Positions 17,814 through 26,729 are shown, counted from the first letter of the stretch. The stretch: DNA of 29,751 nucleotides from Frateuria_A sp035695185 (GCF_035695185.1 NZ_DASSES010000209.1:1-29751), one strand, 5' to 3'. A program made the numbers and translations. Notes: generated from the sequence alone by a model not told the origin.

Positions 17814-19664
17814 TCAGGCGTCGTAGCCGAGTCGGTCGATCAGGGGCCGCAGCAGCGGCAGCACCGGCTCGAACTGTTCGCGGTAGCCCTGCCAGCGGCC
17901 GACCGCCCCGGCGTGCACGCCCCGGGTGACTTGCGCGTAGCTGGGCGTGCTGATGAAGCGCTTGCTCCTCGCATGCTCGGCGAAGCGCGCCATCGGCGAC
18001 GCATCGGCGATCCCGAGGAACGCCCCGAGCCGCGCGAGATGCCCGTCGAGGTCGCCGACAACTTCTTCGTAGCGCCACTCGAGCACCTGCGGGCGGAACA
18101 CCTCGACCTGCCGGTACCACTGTTCGAAGGCCTGCACGTAACCGCGCGCGAGGCGTTGCAGCGACGAACACAACACCATGAACGCCGGCGAGCGGAACGG
18201 TTGCATGCCGCAGCTGAGCAGCACGTCGCACGGATGGCGCAGGCACAGGATGATGCGCGCCTGTGGGAACAGCCGCATGATCATCGGCAGGCACAGCATG
18301 TTGAGCGGATTCTTGTCGACCAGCCGATGCTGGCCGAGGTCGGGCAGCACGCGCCCGACCATCCGGAAGTAAGCGGCGCGCAGCTGGTCGGCCTCGGTTG
18401 CGGACAGCTCCGCCAGGCCGGCGGGATAGCGCTGGCCGACCAGCTCCATGCGCTCGGTCAACTCGTGGATGAAGGCGCGCTCATCCATCGAGCGGAAGTC
18501 CGGATGGGCGTCGAGCATCTGCTCGAGCAGGGTGGTCCCGGAACGCGGGAAGCCGACCACGAAGACCGGGCTGTGCCGGCTGTCCGGCGCGGGTAGCGGC
18601 GTCCAGCGCATGTAGGCATCGCGGTCCACCTCGGCCGCCTGCAGGGGCTGGCTGTCGGGTGCCAGCAGGTCGGGCAGCACGCCGCGGGCGATCTCCAGCT
18701 GGATCGCGTGGGCGTCCTGAAGGGCCTGCCACGCCTCGCTGCGGCACCCCTGCCGATCGTACGCCGAGGCCAGCGCGAACCCGGCGCTGGCGCGCGTCTC
18801 CTCGTCGCTGGCCAGCGCCAGCGCGCGCCGGTACAGCGCCGCGGCCTCGGCCCAGGCGCCAGCGCGCATCGCCAGCGCGGCGTGCGCGCGCCAGACATCC
18901 GCGCGCGCCTGATGGGCGTCGCCGGGCAGCGCGTCGAGCGCATCGAGCGGCAGCTGCGCGAGCTCCCGGCGCGCCTGTTCGAGCTGGTTGTTGCGTTCAT
19001 GCAGCAGGACCCGCTGCGCGGTGATGCGCAGGCGCAAGGGTGCGTCCGCCGGCCCGCCGGGCAACTGCGCCCGCGCCAGCGTTCGCAGCGCCGCGTCCAG
19101 GTCGCCCTGCGCCGACAGCATGGCGGCCAGGATCAGGGCCTGCCCGGCCGGTTGCGCGGGCCAGTCGGCGGCCCCGAGCAGCATCGCCTCCTGCTCGGTG
19201 TTGTCGCCGCAGACGTAGCAGGCGTACGCGGCCTGCAGGCGTGCCTCGATGAAACCCGGCGCGCCTTCCACCGCATCGAGCAGGGTCTCGCGGGCCAGCG
19301 GCCAACGCCGCTGCTGGATGTAGAGCAGGCCCAGGTTGTAGAGCACGTCGGCGTCGGCCGGCGCCAGGGATCGTGCCCTCGACAGCGCCTGTTCGGCCGC
19401 GTCGGGGTCGCCCCCCAGCCGGCAGGCGACACCCAGGTTGTTCCAGTAGGCAGAGACCTCGGGCCGCTGCTGCGCCAGCTGGCGGAAGCTCGCTGCGGCC
19501 TCCTCATAGCGGCCGGTCGCCTGTTGCGCCAGTGCGAGCAGCAGCTGGCCGGTTTCGTCGCCCACGTTGCCCGCCCGGGCGGCAAGCGCAAGGACGCCCT
19601 CCATGTCACCGGCGTGGTAGGCGGCGGCCATGGCGTTGGCGAGCTCGGTGGCTGGCTGGGGCAT
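17814..19664 (-). CDS. TPR-repeat sulfotransferase
   Basis: A 616-residue two-part protein. Residues about 1-320 are tetratricopeptide-like helical repeats (for example SAYWNNLGVACRLGGDPDAA and DVLYNLGLLYIQQRRWPLA). Residues about 365-616 are a PAPS-dependent sulfotransferase domain. GFPRSGTT (371-378) is the 5'-phosphosulfate loop, and RIILCLRHPCDVLLSC (470-485) is the 3'-phosphate motif. No signal peptide or membrane helix is visible, so it looks cytosolic. Acceptor is unknown; the TPR part suggests a protein or peptide partner. It lies 112 bases downstream of the TonB receptor gene on the same strand, with a strong hairpin between them. From general knowledge such TPR-sulfotransferases often neighbour TonB receptors in xanthomonads and sphingomonads. 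Confidence 0.88.
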   Translation of the reverse strand: MPQPATELANAMAAAYHAGDMEGVLALAARAGNVGDETGQLLLALAQQATGRYEEAAASFRQLAQQRPEVSAYWNNLGVACRLGGDPDAAEQALSRARSLAPADADVLYNLGLLYIQQRRWPLARETLLDAVEGAPGFIEARLQAAYACYVCGDNTEQEAMLLGAADWPAQPAGQALILAAMLSAQGDLDAALRTLARAQLPGGPADAPLRLRITAQRVLLHERNNQLEQARRELAQLPLDALDALPGDAHQARADVWRAHAALAMRAGAWAEAAALYRRALALASDEETRASAGFALASAYDRQGCRSEAWQALQDAHAIQLEIARGVLPDLLAPDSQPLQAAEVDRDAYMRWTPLPAPDSRHSPVFVVGFPRSGTTLLEQMLDAHPDFRSMDERAFIHELTERMELVGQRYPAGLAELSATEADQLRAAYFRMVGRVLPDLGQHRLVDKNPLNMLCLPMIMRLFPQARIILCLRHPCDVLLSCGMQPFRSPAFMVLCSSLQRLARGYVQAFEQWYRQVEVFRPQVLEWRYEEVVGDLDGHLARLGAFLGIADASPMARFAEHARSKRFISTPSYAQVTRGVHAGAVGRWQGYREQFEPVLPLLRPLIDRLGYDA

Positions 19665-19702
19665 GCGTTCTCGTTCGCGGTCGACCGACCCGCATTATGC
19701 AA

Positions 19703-19732
19703 GAGGGGTCGCGGAACCATCCGCGACCCCTC
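19703..19732 (-). terminator. Hairpin between the TonB receptor and TPR-sulfotransferase genes
   Basis: A perfect 12-bp stem (GAGGGGTCGCGG with CCGCGACCCCTC) with a 6-base loop. It starts 45 bases after the receptor stop. The T-tract after the stem on the minus strand is short (CTCTTG), so termination may be partial. It could instead stabilise the 3' end of receptor mRNA while letting some transcripts continue into the sulfotransferase gene. Confidence 0.6.
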
Positions 19733-19776
19733 CAGGTACCTCGACGCCTTGCGGCGCTTGCCGTGGTGCTACCGCC

Positions 19777-22695
19777 TCAGAACTTCACCGTCGCACGGGC
19801 CCAGTAGTAGCGACCCAGTACGTCATAGGTGGCGGTGTCGACGTTGTAGTTCGAACCGTTCTGGTAGAGCCGCGGCGGCTGCTTGTCCATGATGTTGTCC
19901 ACGCCGACGTCGAAGCGGGTGTGGATGGACGGCACCGCATAGCCCAGCTGGATCGAGTGGTAGATCACTGATGCGACCGGGATGTTGACGCCGGCGATGG
20001 CGTAGTCGGCATTGAGCGCGGTCAGGTGGTTGATGTAGCGCGACTGCCACTGGGCATTCCAGTTGCCCTTGTCCCAGTTGAGGGTGAGCGTGCCGCGCCA
20101 GCGCGAGATGTTGCCGAACTGCGGCGTGTAGGTGCCCGCATAGTTGACCGTCTGCGCGCCCGGCTCGCCCGGCGTGGCGTTGACCTTGTAGCTCGACGTG
20201 TAGCTGGTGTTGAGTCCGGCCTGGAAGTTGCCCGGATCCATGCTTCCCACATCGAAATGCGGCAGCTTGTAGCGCAGCGTGTAGTCGATGCCCGAGGTAC
20301 TGAGCGTGCCCAGGTTGACTACCGGGGTGTTGATCAGGAACACCTGGCCCGGCTGCCGGCTGGTGTTGTCCTGGCGCGTGATGAACGAGCAATACGGACT
20401 GTCGTTGTTGTTGAAGCAGGAGTTGACGACCGTATCGGCCTGGATCGCGGTCAGCGTGTCGGACAGGTAGATGTGCCAGAAGTCGAGGCTGGTGGACAGC
20501 CCCGGCAGCCAGTTCGGATCGTAGACCAGGCCGAAGTCGATCGACTTGCCCTGCTCGGGCTTCAGCGTCGCGCCCACCGTGGCCGCACCGGAGTAGAACG
20601 TGTTGACCTGCGCCGGCGAGTTGCCGGCCCAGTTCACCGGGACGAACTGGCAGGCCGCCTGGTGCGCCGCGAGTTCCTCGGCGGTGCGTCCGACGCACGG
20701 ATCGTTGAGCACCGGCTGGACCAGCGTGCGGCCGTCATAGAGCTCGTTGAGGTTCGGCGCGCGGAACACCTGGGACACCGTGCCGCGAACCAGCAGGTCG
20801 TCGGTCGGGCGCCATTCGATCGCGACCTTGCCGTTGGTCGTGGTGCCGGTGGTGCTGTAGTCGGAACTGCGCACGCCCAGGTCCAGGTACAGCGACCGGG
20901 CCCACGGCACGTCGGACACGATCGGGATCAGCGTCTCGGCGAACAGCTCCTTGACGTTGTAGCTGCCGCGCCCGGGCGAGCCGCAGGCTTCCTGCAGGAT
21001 CTCGCAGCGGGTGGTCACCGGGTCGAGCACCGCGAAGTCGCTCACGGTGTAGTTCATGAACTGCTTGCGGTACAGGGCGCCGACCGAGAGCTGCACCGCG
21101 CCGGCAGGCAGTTCCGCCAGCTCGCCGCTGGCATCGAACTGGGCCTGCTTGGTCGACTGGGTGAAGACGTAGATCGGCGTCTTCACGCCCGCGCTCAGCA
21201 CGTCGCCGGCATTGGCCTGGTCGAAGATGTTGGCGCCGGCGTCGACAGCCGCCTGCAGGGCCGGGATGTCGATCTCGTTGGTGTCGCGCTGGTCGCGCTT
21301 GGTGTGGCTGTAGTTGACCGAGGCGTCCCAGATCCAGCTGCTCTGGCCGAAGTTGCCGCGCAGCCCCGCGTTGATCTGCCCGGTGTTGGTGGTGTAGCTG
21401 TGCACGCGCGTGCCGGCACCGGTGAGGCGGGTCTGGAAGTTGTAGCCGCTGTTCGGGTCGCCGGCCACCGGATCCTGGCTGAAGGTGACGCCGAACGGGT
21501 TGATCGGGTTGCTCGAATAGATGATCAGGCCGTCGCCCGTACCCACCGGCGAGGGCGCATCCTGGCCGCTGGAAACCGTGTGGTTGTAGAACGCGTCGAC
21601 GAACGCGGTCACGTTGTCCGTGACGTTGAAGTTGGCGAGCACGAAGCCGTTGGTGCGCTTCTGTGCGGTCTGGATGTAGTTCAGGGCTGCATAGTTGTAA
21701 GTATCGGAGCCCAGCCGGCAGCGGTAGTCCGCCTGGCTGGAGCCGTCGCCCGAGGCAAGCGTCACCTGGGCGGTGTCGGTGGCCGGATCGACCGTGCAGC
21801 CGTACTGCGCGGCGATCGCCCCGGGCACCTGGATGCGGCCGGTCGGGATCGAGCTGGAACCGGCTGCGATCACCGAGCCGCTCGACAGGTACAGCTGCTG
21901 CTTGGAGAACTTGCGCCGGGCGGCAAGCGTCTCGTCGTACTTGTTGTAGTCGATGCCCGCGGCGATGCTGTAGCGCTCACCGGTCATGCCCCCGGTCAGG
22001 TTGAAACCGCGCCGCTTGGCATCGTCGTGGCTGGAGATGCCGTCGTTCAGGCTGAACTGGACGCCCTTGAAGTCCTTGCGCAGGATGAAGTTGACGACGC
22101 CGCCGATGGCGTCGGAGCCGTACACGGTCGAGGCACCCTCGGCCAGCACGTCGACCCGCTCGATCATCTCCGGCGGGATCAGGTTGATGTCCGGGTTGGC
22201 CATGCGCTGGCCGTTGACCAGCACCAGCGTGCGGTTGATACCCAGGCCGCGCAGCGAGACGCGCGACGCGCCGTCGCCGGCTTCCAGCAAGGGGCTGGCC
22301 ACGCCGCCGCCATTGCTGTTGTTCTGCGGATTGGTGGCATTGCCGGCGATGCTCGGCATCTGCTGCAGCACGTCGCCCAGCACCGGCTTGCCGGAATTGC
22401 TGATGGCTGCGCGGTCCAGCGTGATCACCGGACTGGCCGTCTCGGCATCCACGCGGCGGATCAGCGAGCCGGTCACTAGCACCGATTCGAGGGTCTTGGC
22501 TTCTTTCTTGGAGGCCGGCGCGGTCTGGTCCGGCGCGGTCTGGTCCTGCGTTGTCTGGTCCTGCGCGGTCTGTTGGGTCGACGGCGGATTGTCCGGTGTC
22601 GAAACCTGCGCTTGAGCCACTCCCGCTACTGAAAAAACACCCGCACTCAACGCAAGACGCACTGCCAAAGACAAGTGGTTCAAGTCGTATTTCAT
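19777..22695 (-). CDS. TonB-dependent outer-membrane receptor
   Basis: A 972-residue receptor. The start MKYDLNHLSL follows a good ribosome site (GGAGAA) and begins a signal peptide ending near AQA (about 29). A low-complexity stretch with five-residue repeats (about 42-61) leads to the TonB-box/plug start TLESVLVTGSLIRR (68-81). The plug contains VSLRGLGINRTLVLVNGQRM and EGASTVYGSDAIGGVVNFIL. The barrel follows and ends in Phe (YYWARATVKF), the outer-membrane insertion signal. Large size and plug type fit the Xanthomonadales/Sphingomonadales receptors thought to import sugars, peptides or other large ligands; the ligand cannot be read from sequence. The sulfotransferase gene lies downstream. 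The long plus-strand frame over it is a shadow. Confidence 0.93.
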   Translation of the reverse strand: MKYDLNHLSLAVRLALSAGVFSVAGVAQAQVSTPDNPPSTQQTAQDQTTQDQTAPDQTAPASKKEAKTLESVLVTGSLIRRVDAETASPVITLDRAAISNSGKPVLGDVLQQMPSIAGNATNPQNNSNGGGVASPLLEAGDGASRVSLRGLGINRTLVLVNGQRMANPDINLIPPEMIERVDVLAEGASTVYGSDAIGGVVNFILRKDFKGVQFSLNDGISSHDDAKRRGFNLTGGMTGERYSIAAGIDYNKYDETLAARRKFSKQQLYLSSGSVIAAGSSSIPTGRIQVPGAIAAQYGCTVDPATDTAQVTLASGDGSSQADYRCRLGSDTYNYAALNYIQTAQKRTNGFVLANFNVTDNVTAFVDAFYNHTVSSGQDAPSPVGTGDGLIIYSSNPINPFGVTFSQDPVAGDPNSGYNFQTRLTGAGTRVHSYTTNTGQINAGLRGNFGQSSWIWDASVNYSHTKRDQRDTNEIDIPALQAAVDAGANIFDQANAGDVLSAGVKTPIYVFTQSTKQAQFDASGELAELPAGAVQLSVGALYRKQFMNYTVSDFAVLDPVTTRCEILQEACGSPGRGSYNVKELFAETLIPIVSDVPWARSLYLDLGVRSSDYSTTGTTTNGKVAIEWRPTDDLLVRGTVSQVFRAPNLNELYDGRTLVQPVLNDPCVGRTAEELAAHQAACQFVPVNWAGNSPAQVNTFYSGAATVGATLKPEQGKSIDFGLVYDPNWLPGLSTSLDFWHIYLSDTLTAIQADTVVNSCFNNNDSPYCSFITRQDNTSRQPGQVFLINTPVVNLGTLSTSGIDYTLRYKLPHFDVGSMDPGNFQAGLNTSYTSSYKVNATPGEPGAQTVNYAGTYTPQFGNISRWRGTLTLNWDKGNWNAQWQSRYINHLTALNADYAIAGVNIPVASVIYHSIQLGYAVPSIHTRFDVGVDNIMDKQPPRLYQNGSNYNVDTATYDVLGRYYWARATVKF
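22519..22578 (-). repeat. 15-bp tandem repeat inside the TonB receptor gene
   Basis: Four consecutive 15-base units of the type CGCGGTCTGGTCCTG (plus-strand reading), the last more diverged. They encode the QTAQD, QTTQD, QTAPD, QTAPA repeats between the signal peptide and the TonB box. The unit is a multiple of three, so gain or loss keeps the frame. Confidence 0.85.
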
Positions 22696-23073
22696 TGTGC
22701 TTCTCCCCGGTGAAGTAAATCCCTGCTTCCCCCACGCTCTTGACGAGCACGCCGAGTATGACAGCAACAACTGTTCGGCCAGCAAGTGCCTCCGGCCCTG
22801 CCGGGCCGCTGCTGGAAGGCTGCTATGGAAGCTAAAGGCGATGCGGCAGGTTGGCGGGCATCCGCGCTTTCTTGGGTCGCACCGGCCGCGCCGTGACCGC
22901 GTATGACGCCAGGCCGGACCACGGGCGCCGGTCGGTGGAGTTCGCCGCTGGCCGCGATGAGGCCGGCCGCTGCCTGGGGGCGGGATGCCTGGAGAGGCCG
23001 GTTTACCAGGGCGTCGGCCTCCGCCGGCTCGGCTTGCAGTGGGCCGGATCGCCCCGGCCGTCGCGCCGGCGAG
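22696..23073. other. Intergenic region upstream of the TonB receptor
   Basis: A 378-base gap between the M17 aminopeptidase stop and the receptor start (both minus strand). It should contain the receptor promoter. I could not find a -35/-10 pair with good spacing. No terminator with a T-tract and no repeat of the two families was seen. The open frame that crosses it on the minus strand begins inside the aminopeptidase gene in another frame and looks non-coding. Confidence 0.5.
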
Positions 23074-24504
23074 TCAGTGCGCGTAGCGACGCTGCAGCAG
23101 GGCGAACATCGCGCGCACGCCCATCGCCTCGCCGCCGCGCGGCCGGCCGGGGCGATCGGCGTCGTTCCAGGCGTAGGTATCCAGGTGCAGCCACGGCAGG
23201 CCGTCGGGCACGAAGCGCTCAAGGTACAGCGCGGCGGTGATGGCGCCGGCATGCCGCGAGGGCCCGGCGTTGGCGAAGTCCGCCACCGAGGAGTCCAGCA
23301 TCTTGCGATACGGCCGCCACAGCGGCAGCCGCCACAGCGGGTCGCCCACGGCGCGCCCGGCCTCGAGCAACTGCTCGGCCGCCGCGTCCTGGTTGGCGAA
23401 CAGCACCGGCAGGTCCGGGCCCAGCGCCACGCGCGCGGCGCCGGTCAGGGTGGCGAAATCCAGCATCAGGTCGGGCTGCTGCTCGGCGCCATAGGCCAGC
23501 GCGTCGCACAGGATCAGGCGGCCCTCGGCGTCGGTGTTGTCCACTTCCACCGTGTGCCCGGCGCGGGTGGTGATCACCTCGCCGGGACGCATCGCGTTGC
23601 CGGCGATGGCGTTCTCCACGGCGGGCACGAGCAGCGTCAGCCTCACCGGCAGCTTCGCCTGCATCACCAGCCCGGCCAGCGCGATCGCGTGCGCGGCGCC
23701 ACCCATGTCTTTCTTCATGTTGCGCATGCCGTCGGACGGCTTGATGTCCAGTCCGCCGGTGTCGAAGCACACGCCCTTGCCGACCACCACCAGCTTCGGA
23801 TCGGCGGCCTTGCCCCAGCTCAGCTCGACCAGCCGCGGCGGGCGGTGGCTGGCCCGGCCGACCGCGTGGATGGTGGGGAAGTTGGCCGCGAGCAGCTGCT
23901 CGCCGACCCATTCGCGGACCTTGGCCTTGTGCGCCCTGGCCAGTTGCTTCACGGCATCGGCCAGCTGTTCCGGCCCCATGTCCTCGGTCGGCGTGTTGAC
24001 CAGGTCGCGCACGCGCGCGGTGGCCTCGACGAGCGGCGCCAGCGTGGCCAGCTCGGCTGCCGGTACGGCCAGCGTCGCCGGCGCACGCGCGCCCTTGCGG
24101 TAGCGCTCGAAGCGGTAGGCGCCCAGCGCCCAGCCGAGTGCGGCCTGGCCGCGGTCGGCGAGCGCGCCGTCGTCGGCCAGGTGGTAGGTGCCCGCCGGGA
24201 GGGCATGGGGCAAGCCCGCCAGTGCGGCCAGCGGTTCGGCCGGATCGACCGCCACCAGCACGCGTGCCAGCTTGCCGTCGGCATCGGGCAGCAGCGCGAA
24301 GCGTCCGGGTCTCGGTTCGAAGCCGGTCTGCTCCAGCCAGCGACGCTGTGGCGCGTCCAGGCGCTTGAGCGCCGCCTTGTAGCGCGCGCTGTCGACCGTC
24401 TCGATGGCGATTCCCTGGGGCTTGCCGGCCTTGCGTTCGATCAAGGCGGACGTGGAGCGCTCCGGCATGGCTTCGTGCCTCGTGGCTTGCGGCGAGTCGG
24501 ACAT
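23074..24504 (-). CDS. M17-family leucyl aminopeptidase
   Basis: A 476-residue cytosolic dizinc exopeptidase. The N-terminal alpha/beta domain is variable. The catalytic domain carries GKGVCFDTGGLDIKPSDGM (242-260, with metal-binding and catalytic Asp and Lys) and the family signature NTDAEGRL (323-330). GHTVEVDNTDAEG and LDFATLTGAARVALG are typical M17 blocks. The start MSDSPQATRH is preceded by a modest G-rich ribosome site; an ATG twelve codons later is possible. The upstream open frame runs into repeat DNA and is not coding. The enzyme removes N-terminal residues from peptides, often Leu or other hydrophobic ones. It belongs to the shorter PepA/PepB-like group rather than classical PepA of about 500 residues. 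Confidence 0.93.
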   Translation of the reverse strand: MSDSPQATRHEAMPERSTSALIERKAGKPQGIAIETVDSARYKAALKRLDAPQRRWLEQTGFEPRPGRFALLPDADGKLARVLVAVDPAEPLAALAGLPHALPAGTYHLADDGALADRGQAALGWALGAYRFERYRKGARAPATLAVPAAELATLAPLVEATARVRDLVNTPTEDMGPEQLADAVKQLARAHKAKVREWVGEQLLAANFPTIHAVGRASHRPPRLVELSWGKAADPKLVVVGKGVCFDTGGLDIKPSDGMRNMKKDMGGAAHAIALAGLVMQAKLPVRLTLLVPAVENAIAGNAMRPGEVITTRAGHTVEVDNTDAEGRLILCDALAYGAEQQPDLMLDFATLTGAARVALGPDLPVLFANQDAAAEQLLEAGRAVGDPLWRLPLWRPYRKMLDSSVADFANAGPSRHAGAITAALYLERFVPDGLPWLHLDTYAWNDADRPGRPRGGEAMGVRAMFALLQRRYAH

Positions 24505-24561
24505 GATGCCCCCATCGCGAGGGGATGCCAAACCGGGGTGCAGGCGAGCGCGATGTCGAGT

Positions 24562-24594
24562 CCTCTCCCCGCCGGGAGAAGGTTGGGTGAGGGG
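24562..24594 (+). repeat. Intergenic palindromic repeat, copy 5
   Basis: CCTCTCCCCGCCGGGAGAAG followed by GTTGGGTGAGGGG. It lies in the 116-base gap between the HAD phosphatase stop and the M17 aminopeptidase start. Unlike the other locations it has no inverted partner. Confidence 0.75.
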
Positions 24595-24620
24595 CCGGGG
24601 CTCGCGGGGAAGTCCGCTCG

Positions 24621-25322
24621 CTAAACCCCGACCTGGCTGCCTTCCAGCCAGTCGGCGAGCGCCGCGAGGTCCGGCAGGTCCAGGTCCGGCGGCGCCCCAT
24701 GCCGGACCGGCCAGGGCCGGCGTTCGCGGTTGATCCACGCCGTGCGCAGCCCCGCCTCGCGCGCGCCGCGGACGTCCAGGTCCGCATCGTCCCCCACATG
24801 CAGGATGTCCCCCGGTGCCACCCCCAGCCGCTGCGCCGCCACTTCGAAGATGCGCGCATCGGGCTTACCCACGCCGGTCTCCCGCGCGCAGACGTGGCAA
24901 TGGAAATGCATGTGGATGCCGATCCGTTCCAGGTCCGCGTTGCCGTTGGTCAGGCTCGCCACCGGCCAGCGCGCGGTGATCCGCTCCAGCGCCGGCAGCG
25001 CGTCGGCATACAGCTGCACGCGGTTGCGCGCGGCGAAGTAGACCTCCCACAACGCCTCGATCGGCGCCTCGGCCAGCCCGCAGGCGGCGAAGGCGCGTTG
25101 CATGGTCAGGTGGCGTTGGGTGGTGAAGTCATGCGCCAGGTCCAGCCGTTCGGCGGCGACCTGCGCACGCAGCTGGCGCATCGCGGGAATCGGCCAGCGC
25201 GTGGCCACGTCCGGATGATGCGTGCGCAGGTAGGCGTCCAGCTCGCGATCGGCGCTTTCCAGCGCCGGCAGCACCGGCCACAGGGTGTCGTCCAGGTCCA
25301 GCGTGAGCGCGAGGATGCGCAC
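24621..25322 (-). CDS. HAD-superfamily phosphatase (subfamily IA, YigB-like)
   Basis: A 233-residue cytosolic hydrolase. Motif I is LDLDDTLWP with nucleophile Asp9 and acid/base Asp11. Motif II is SLTNGN, motif III contains the Lys of VGKPDARIFE, and motif IV is HVGDDADLDVRGAREAG. A helical cap lies between motifs I and II, giving subfamily IA. E. coli YigB, which dephosphorylates FMN, has the same layout, but substrate cannot be assigned here. The start is 16 bases after the stop of the LysM-binding protein gene, so the two are probably one transcript. Confidence 0.9.
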   Translation of the reverse strand: MRILALTLDLDDTLWPVLPALESADRELDAYLRTHHPDVATRWPIPAMRQLRAQVAAERLDLAHDFTTQRHLTMQRAFAACGLAEAPIEALWEVYFAARNRVQLYADALPALERITARWPVASLTNGNADLERIGIHMHFHCHVCARETGVGKPDARIFEVAAQRLGVAPGDILHVGDDADLDVRGAREAGLRTAWINRERRPWPVRHGAPPDLDLPDLAALADWLEGSQVGV

Positions 25323-25338
25323 GCGCGCCCCTCCGCGC

Positions 25339-26649
25339 TCAGCGCTCGCTCAGGCGCAGCACCTGGCCGGTCCGGATGTCGTTGCCCTTGATGTGGTTCC
25401 AGGCGCGCAGGTCCGACACGTCCAGCGCATGCGAGTGGGCGATCGAGGAAAGCGTGTCGCCCTTGGCCACCTTGTAGGTGCGCGGCCTGGCGGCGGTGGA
25501 TTTGACCGTGGCGCTGGCGGTGACTTTGGCGAACTTCGGACCGCGTGCGGCGGCGGCATCGATCGTGGTCGCCTCACCATGCACGCCCTTCAGGCTCGCC
25601 TTCGCGGCGGCCAGCTCGGCGGCCTTCGCGCGGCGCTCCTCCAGCGCGCGCCGGGCCTCGCCGGTGCGCTCGGAAGTCGGCGCGATGGCCACGCGCGAAG
25701 CGTAGGTGGCGCCCGGGGCGGCAACCGCCGGCGCGGTCGCCGGGGTCGGCTGCGGCACCGCATGCGCACCCACGGCGGCAAGGATCTGCGCCCGGCGCGA
25801 GGCATCGGCCGCGGCCAGCGCGCTGCCGGCGTCGTAGGGCAGCGCGTCGTCGCGGCGCACCACCGCGGCGGCCTTGTCGCCCTTGGCGAAATCGACGAAC
25901 GCCTGCGCCTCGGCGGCGTGCGGGCTGTTCGGGTTGGTCACCAGGTAGAGCGGGGAGTAGAGCTTGTAGCTGCCGCTGGCGACCGTCGCCTGGCTCGGCG
26001 CGGTGCCGTCGATGCGGATCATCTTGATCTTGTGGTTGCCGGCCACGCGCGAGAGCGTGGTCACGCCGATCGCCTTCGGGTCGAGCGCCACCGCCTCTTC
26101 CAGCTTGGCGGTGTTGACGTACAGGCGCGGCGCGGCCACCGGCTGGTTGCCGCGGCCGAACAGCAGCTTGCGCAGGCTGAACTCGACGCCGTCGCCCGGG
26201 CTCGCCACCGCGTACACGTCCATCGGCGCGCTGCGGCCGCCGACTTCACTCCAGTTGGTGATCTTGCCGTAGTAGATGTCGTGCAGTTGCTTGAGGCTGA
26301 GGTTGCTCACCGGGTTGCTGGGGTGGGTGATCATCACCAGTGCGTCCCACGCCACCGGCGTGAACACCAGCCCCGACTCCTGCGCGCTGCCGTTGCCCGG
26401 GCGCGCGCTGCCGGCGATGTCGGCGCTGCCGCTGCGCAGCGCATCCAGGCCCGAGGCGGTGTTGAACGGCTGCACGTCGATGCGGCCGTGGCCGCCCTTG
26501 GCCCAGGCCGTGGTCAGGTCCTGCATCAGGCCACGCGTGGTGGCGACATCGCCGCGCAGCACCAGCGTGGGGCCGGAAGCGAGGGCGACAGTAGTGAGGC
26601 ACGCGCCCAGCAGGGCGGCGACGGACAGGCGAACGGGACGGACGGGCAT
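25339..26649 (-). CDS. PstS-like periplasmic binding protein fused to a LysM domain
   Basis: A 436-residue exported fusion. A signal peptide (about 1-25, cleavage near ALA) precedes a periplasmic binding domain of the phosphate-binding-like type (about 28-265). Its recognisable parts are SGLDALRSGSADIAGSARPG, LSLKQLHDIYYGKITNWSEV and the loop SPGDGVEFSLRKLLFG. An Ala/Arg/Glu-rich, probably coiled-coil linker (about 325-355) and a complete C-terminal LysM (389-434, TYKVAKGDTLSSIAHSHALD) follow. LysM should tether it to peptidoglycan. No permease or ATPase genes are nearby, so a sensory or scaffold role is as likely as transport. The start is chosen at the signal peptide; an upstream ATG would add a Arg/His-rich stretch. 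Followed at 16 bases by the HAD phosphatase gene. Confidence 0.88.
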   Translation of the reverse strand: MPVRPVRLSVAALLGACLTTVALASGPTLVLRGDVATTRGLMQDLTTAWAKGGHGRIDVQPFNTASGLDALRSGSADIAGSARPGNGSAQESGLVFTPVAWDALVMITHPSNPVSNLSLKQLHDIYYGKITNWSEVGGRSAPMDVYAVASPGDGVEFSLRKLLFGRGNQPVAAPRLYVNTAKLEEAVALDPKAIGVTTLSRVAGNHKIKMIRIDGTAPSQATVASGSYKLYSPLYLVTNPNSPHAAEAQAFVDFAKGDKAAAVVRRDDALPYDAGSALAAADASRRAQILAAVGAHAVPQPTPATAPAVAAPGATYASRVAIAPTSERTGEARRALEERRAKAAELAAAKASLKGVHGEATTIDAAAARGPKFAKVTASATVKSTAARPRTYKVAKGDTLSSIAHSHALDVSDLRAWNHIKGNDIRTGQVLRLSER

Positions 26650-26729
26650 GACTTCGGACGACCTACGGCTTCGATGGATTGCGTGAGCGTGCCGTGTAGA
26701 GGGCAGGCGCGCAGTGATGGGAGTCCGGT

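Noticed and set aside
22692..23252. Minus-strand frame between the M17 aminopeptidase and the TonB receptor
   Set aside because: It starts inside the aminopeptidase gene in another frame and has no domain; the aminopeptidase itself ends normally, so it is not a frameshifted tail.
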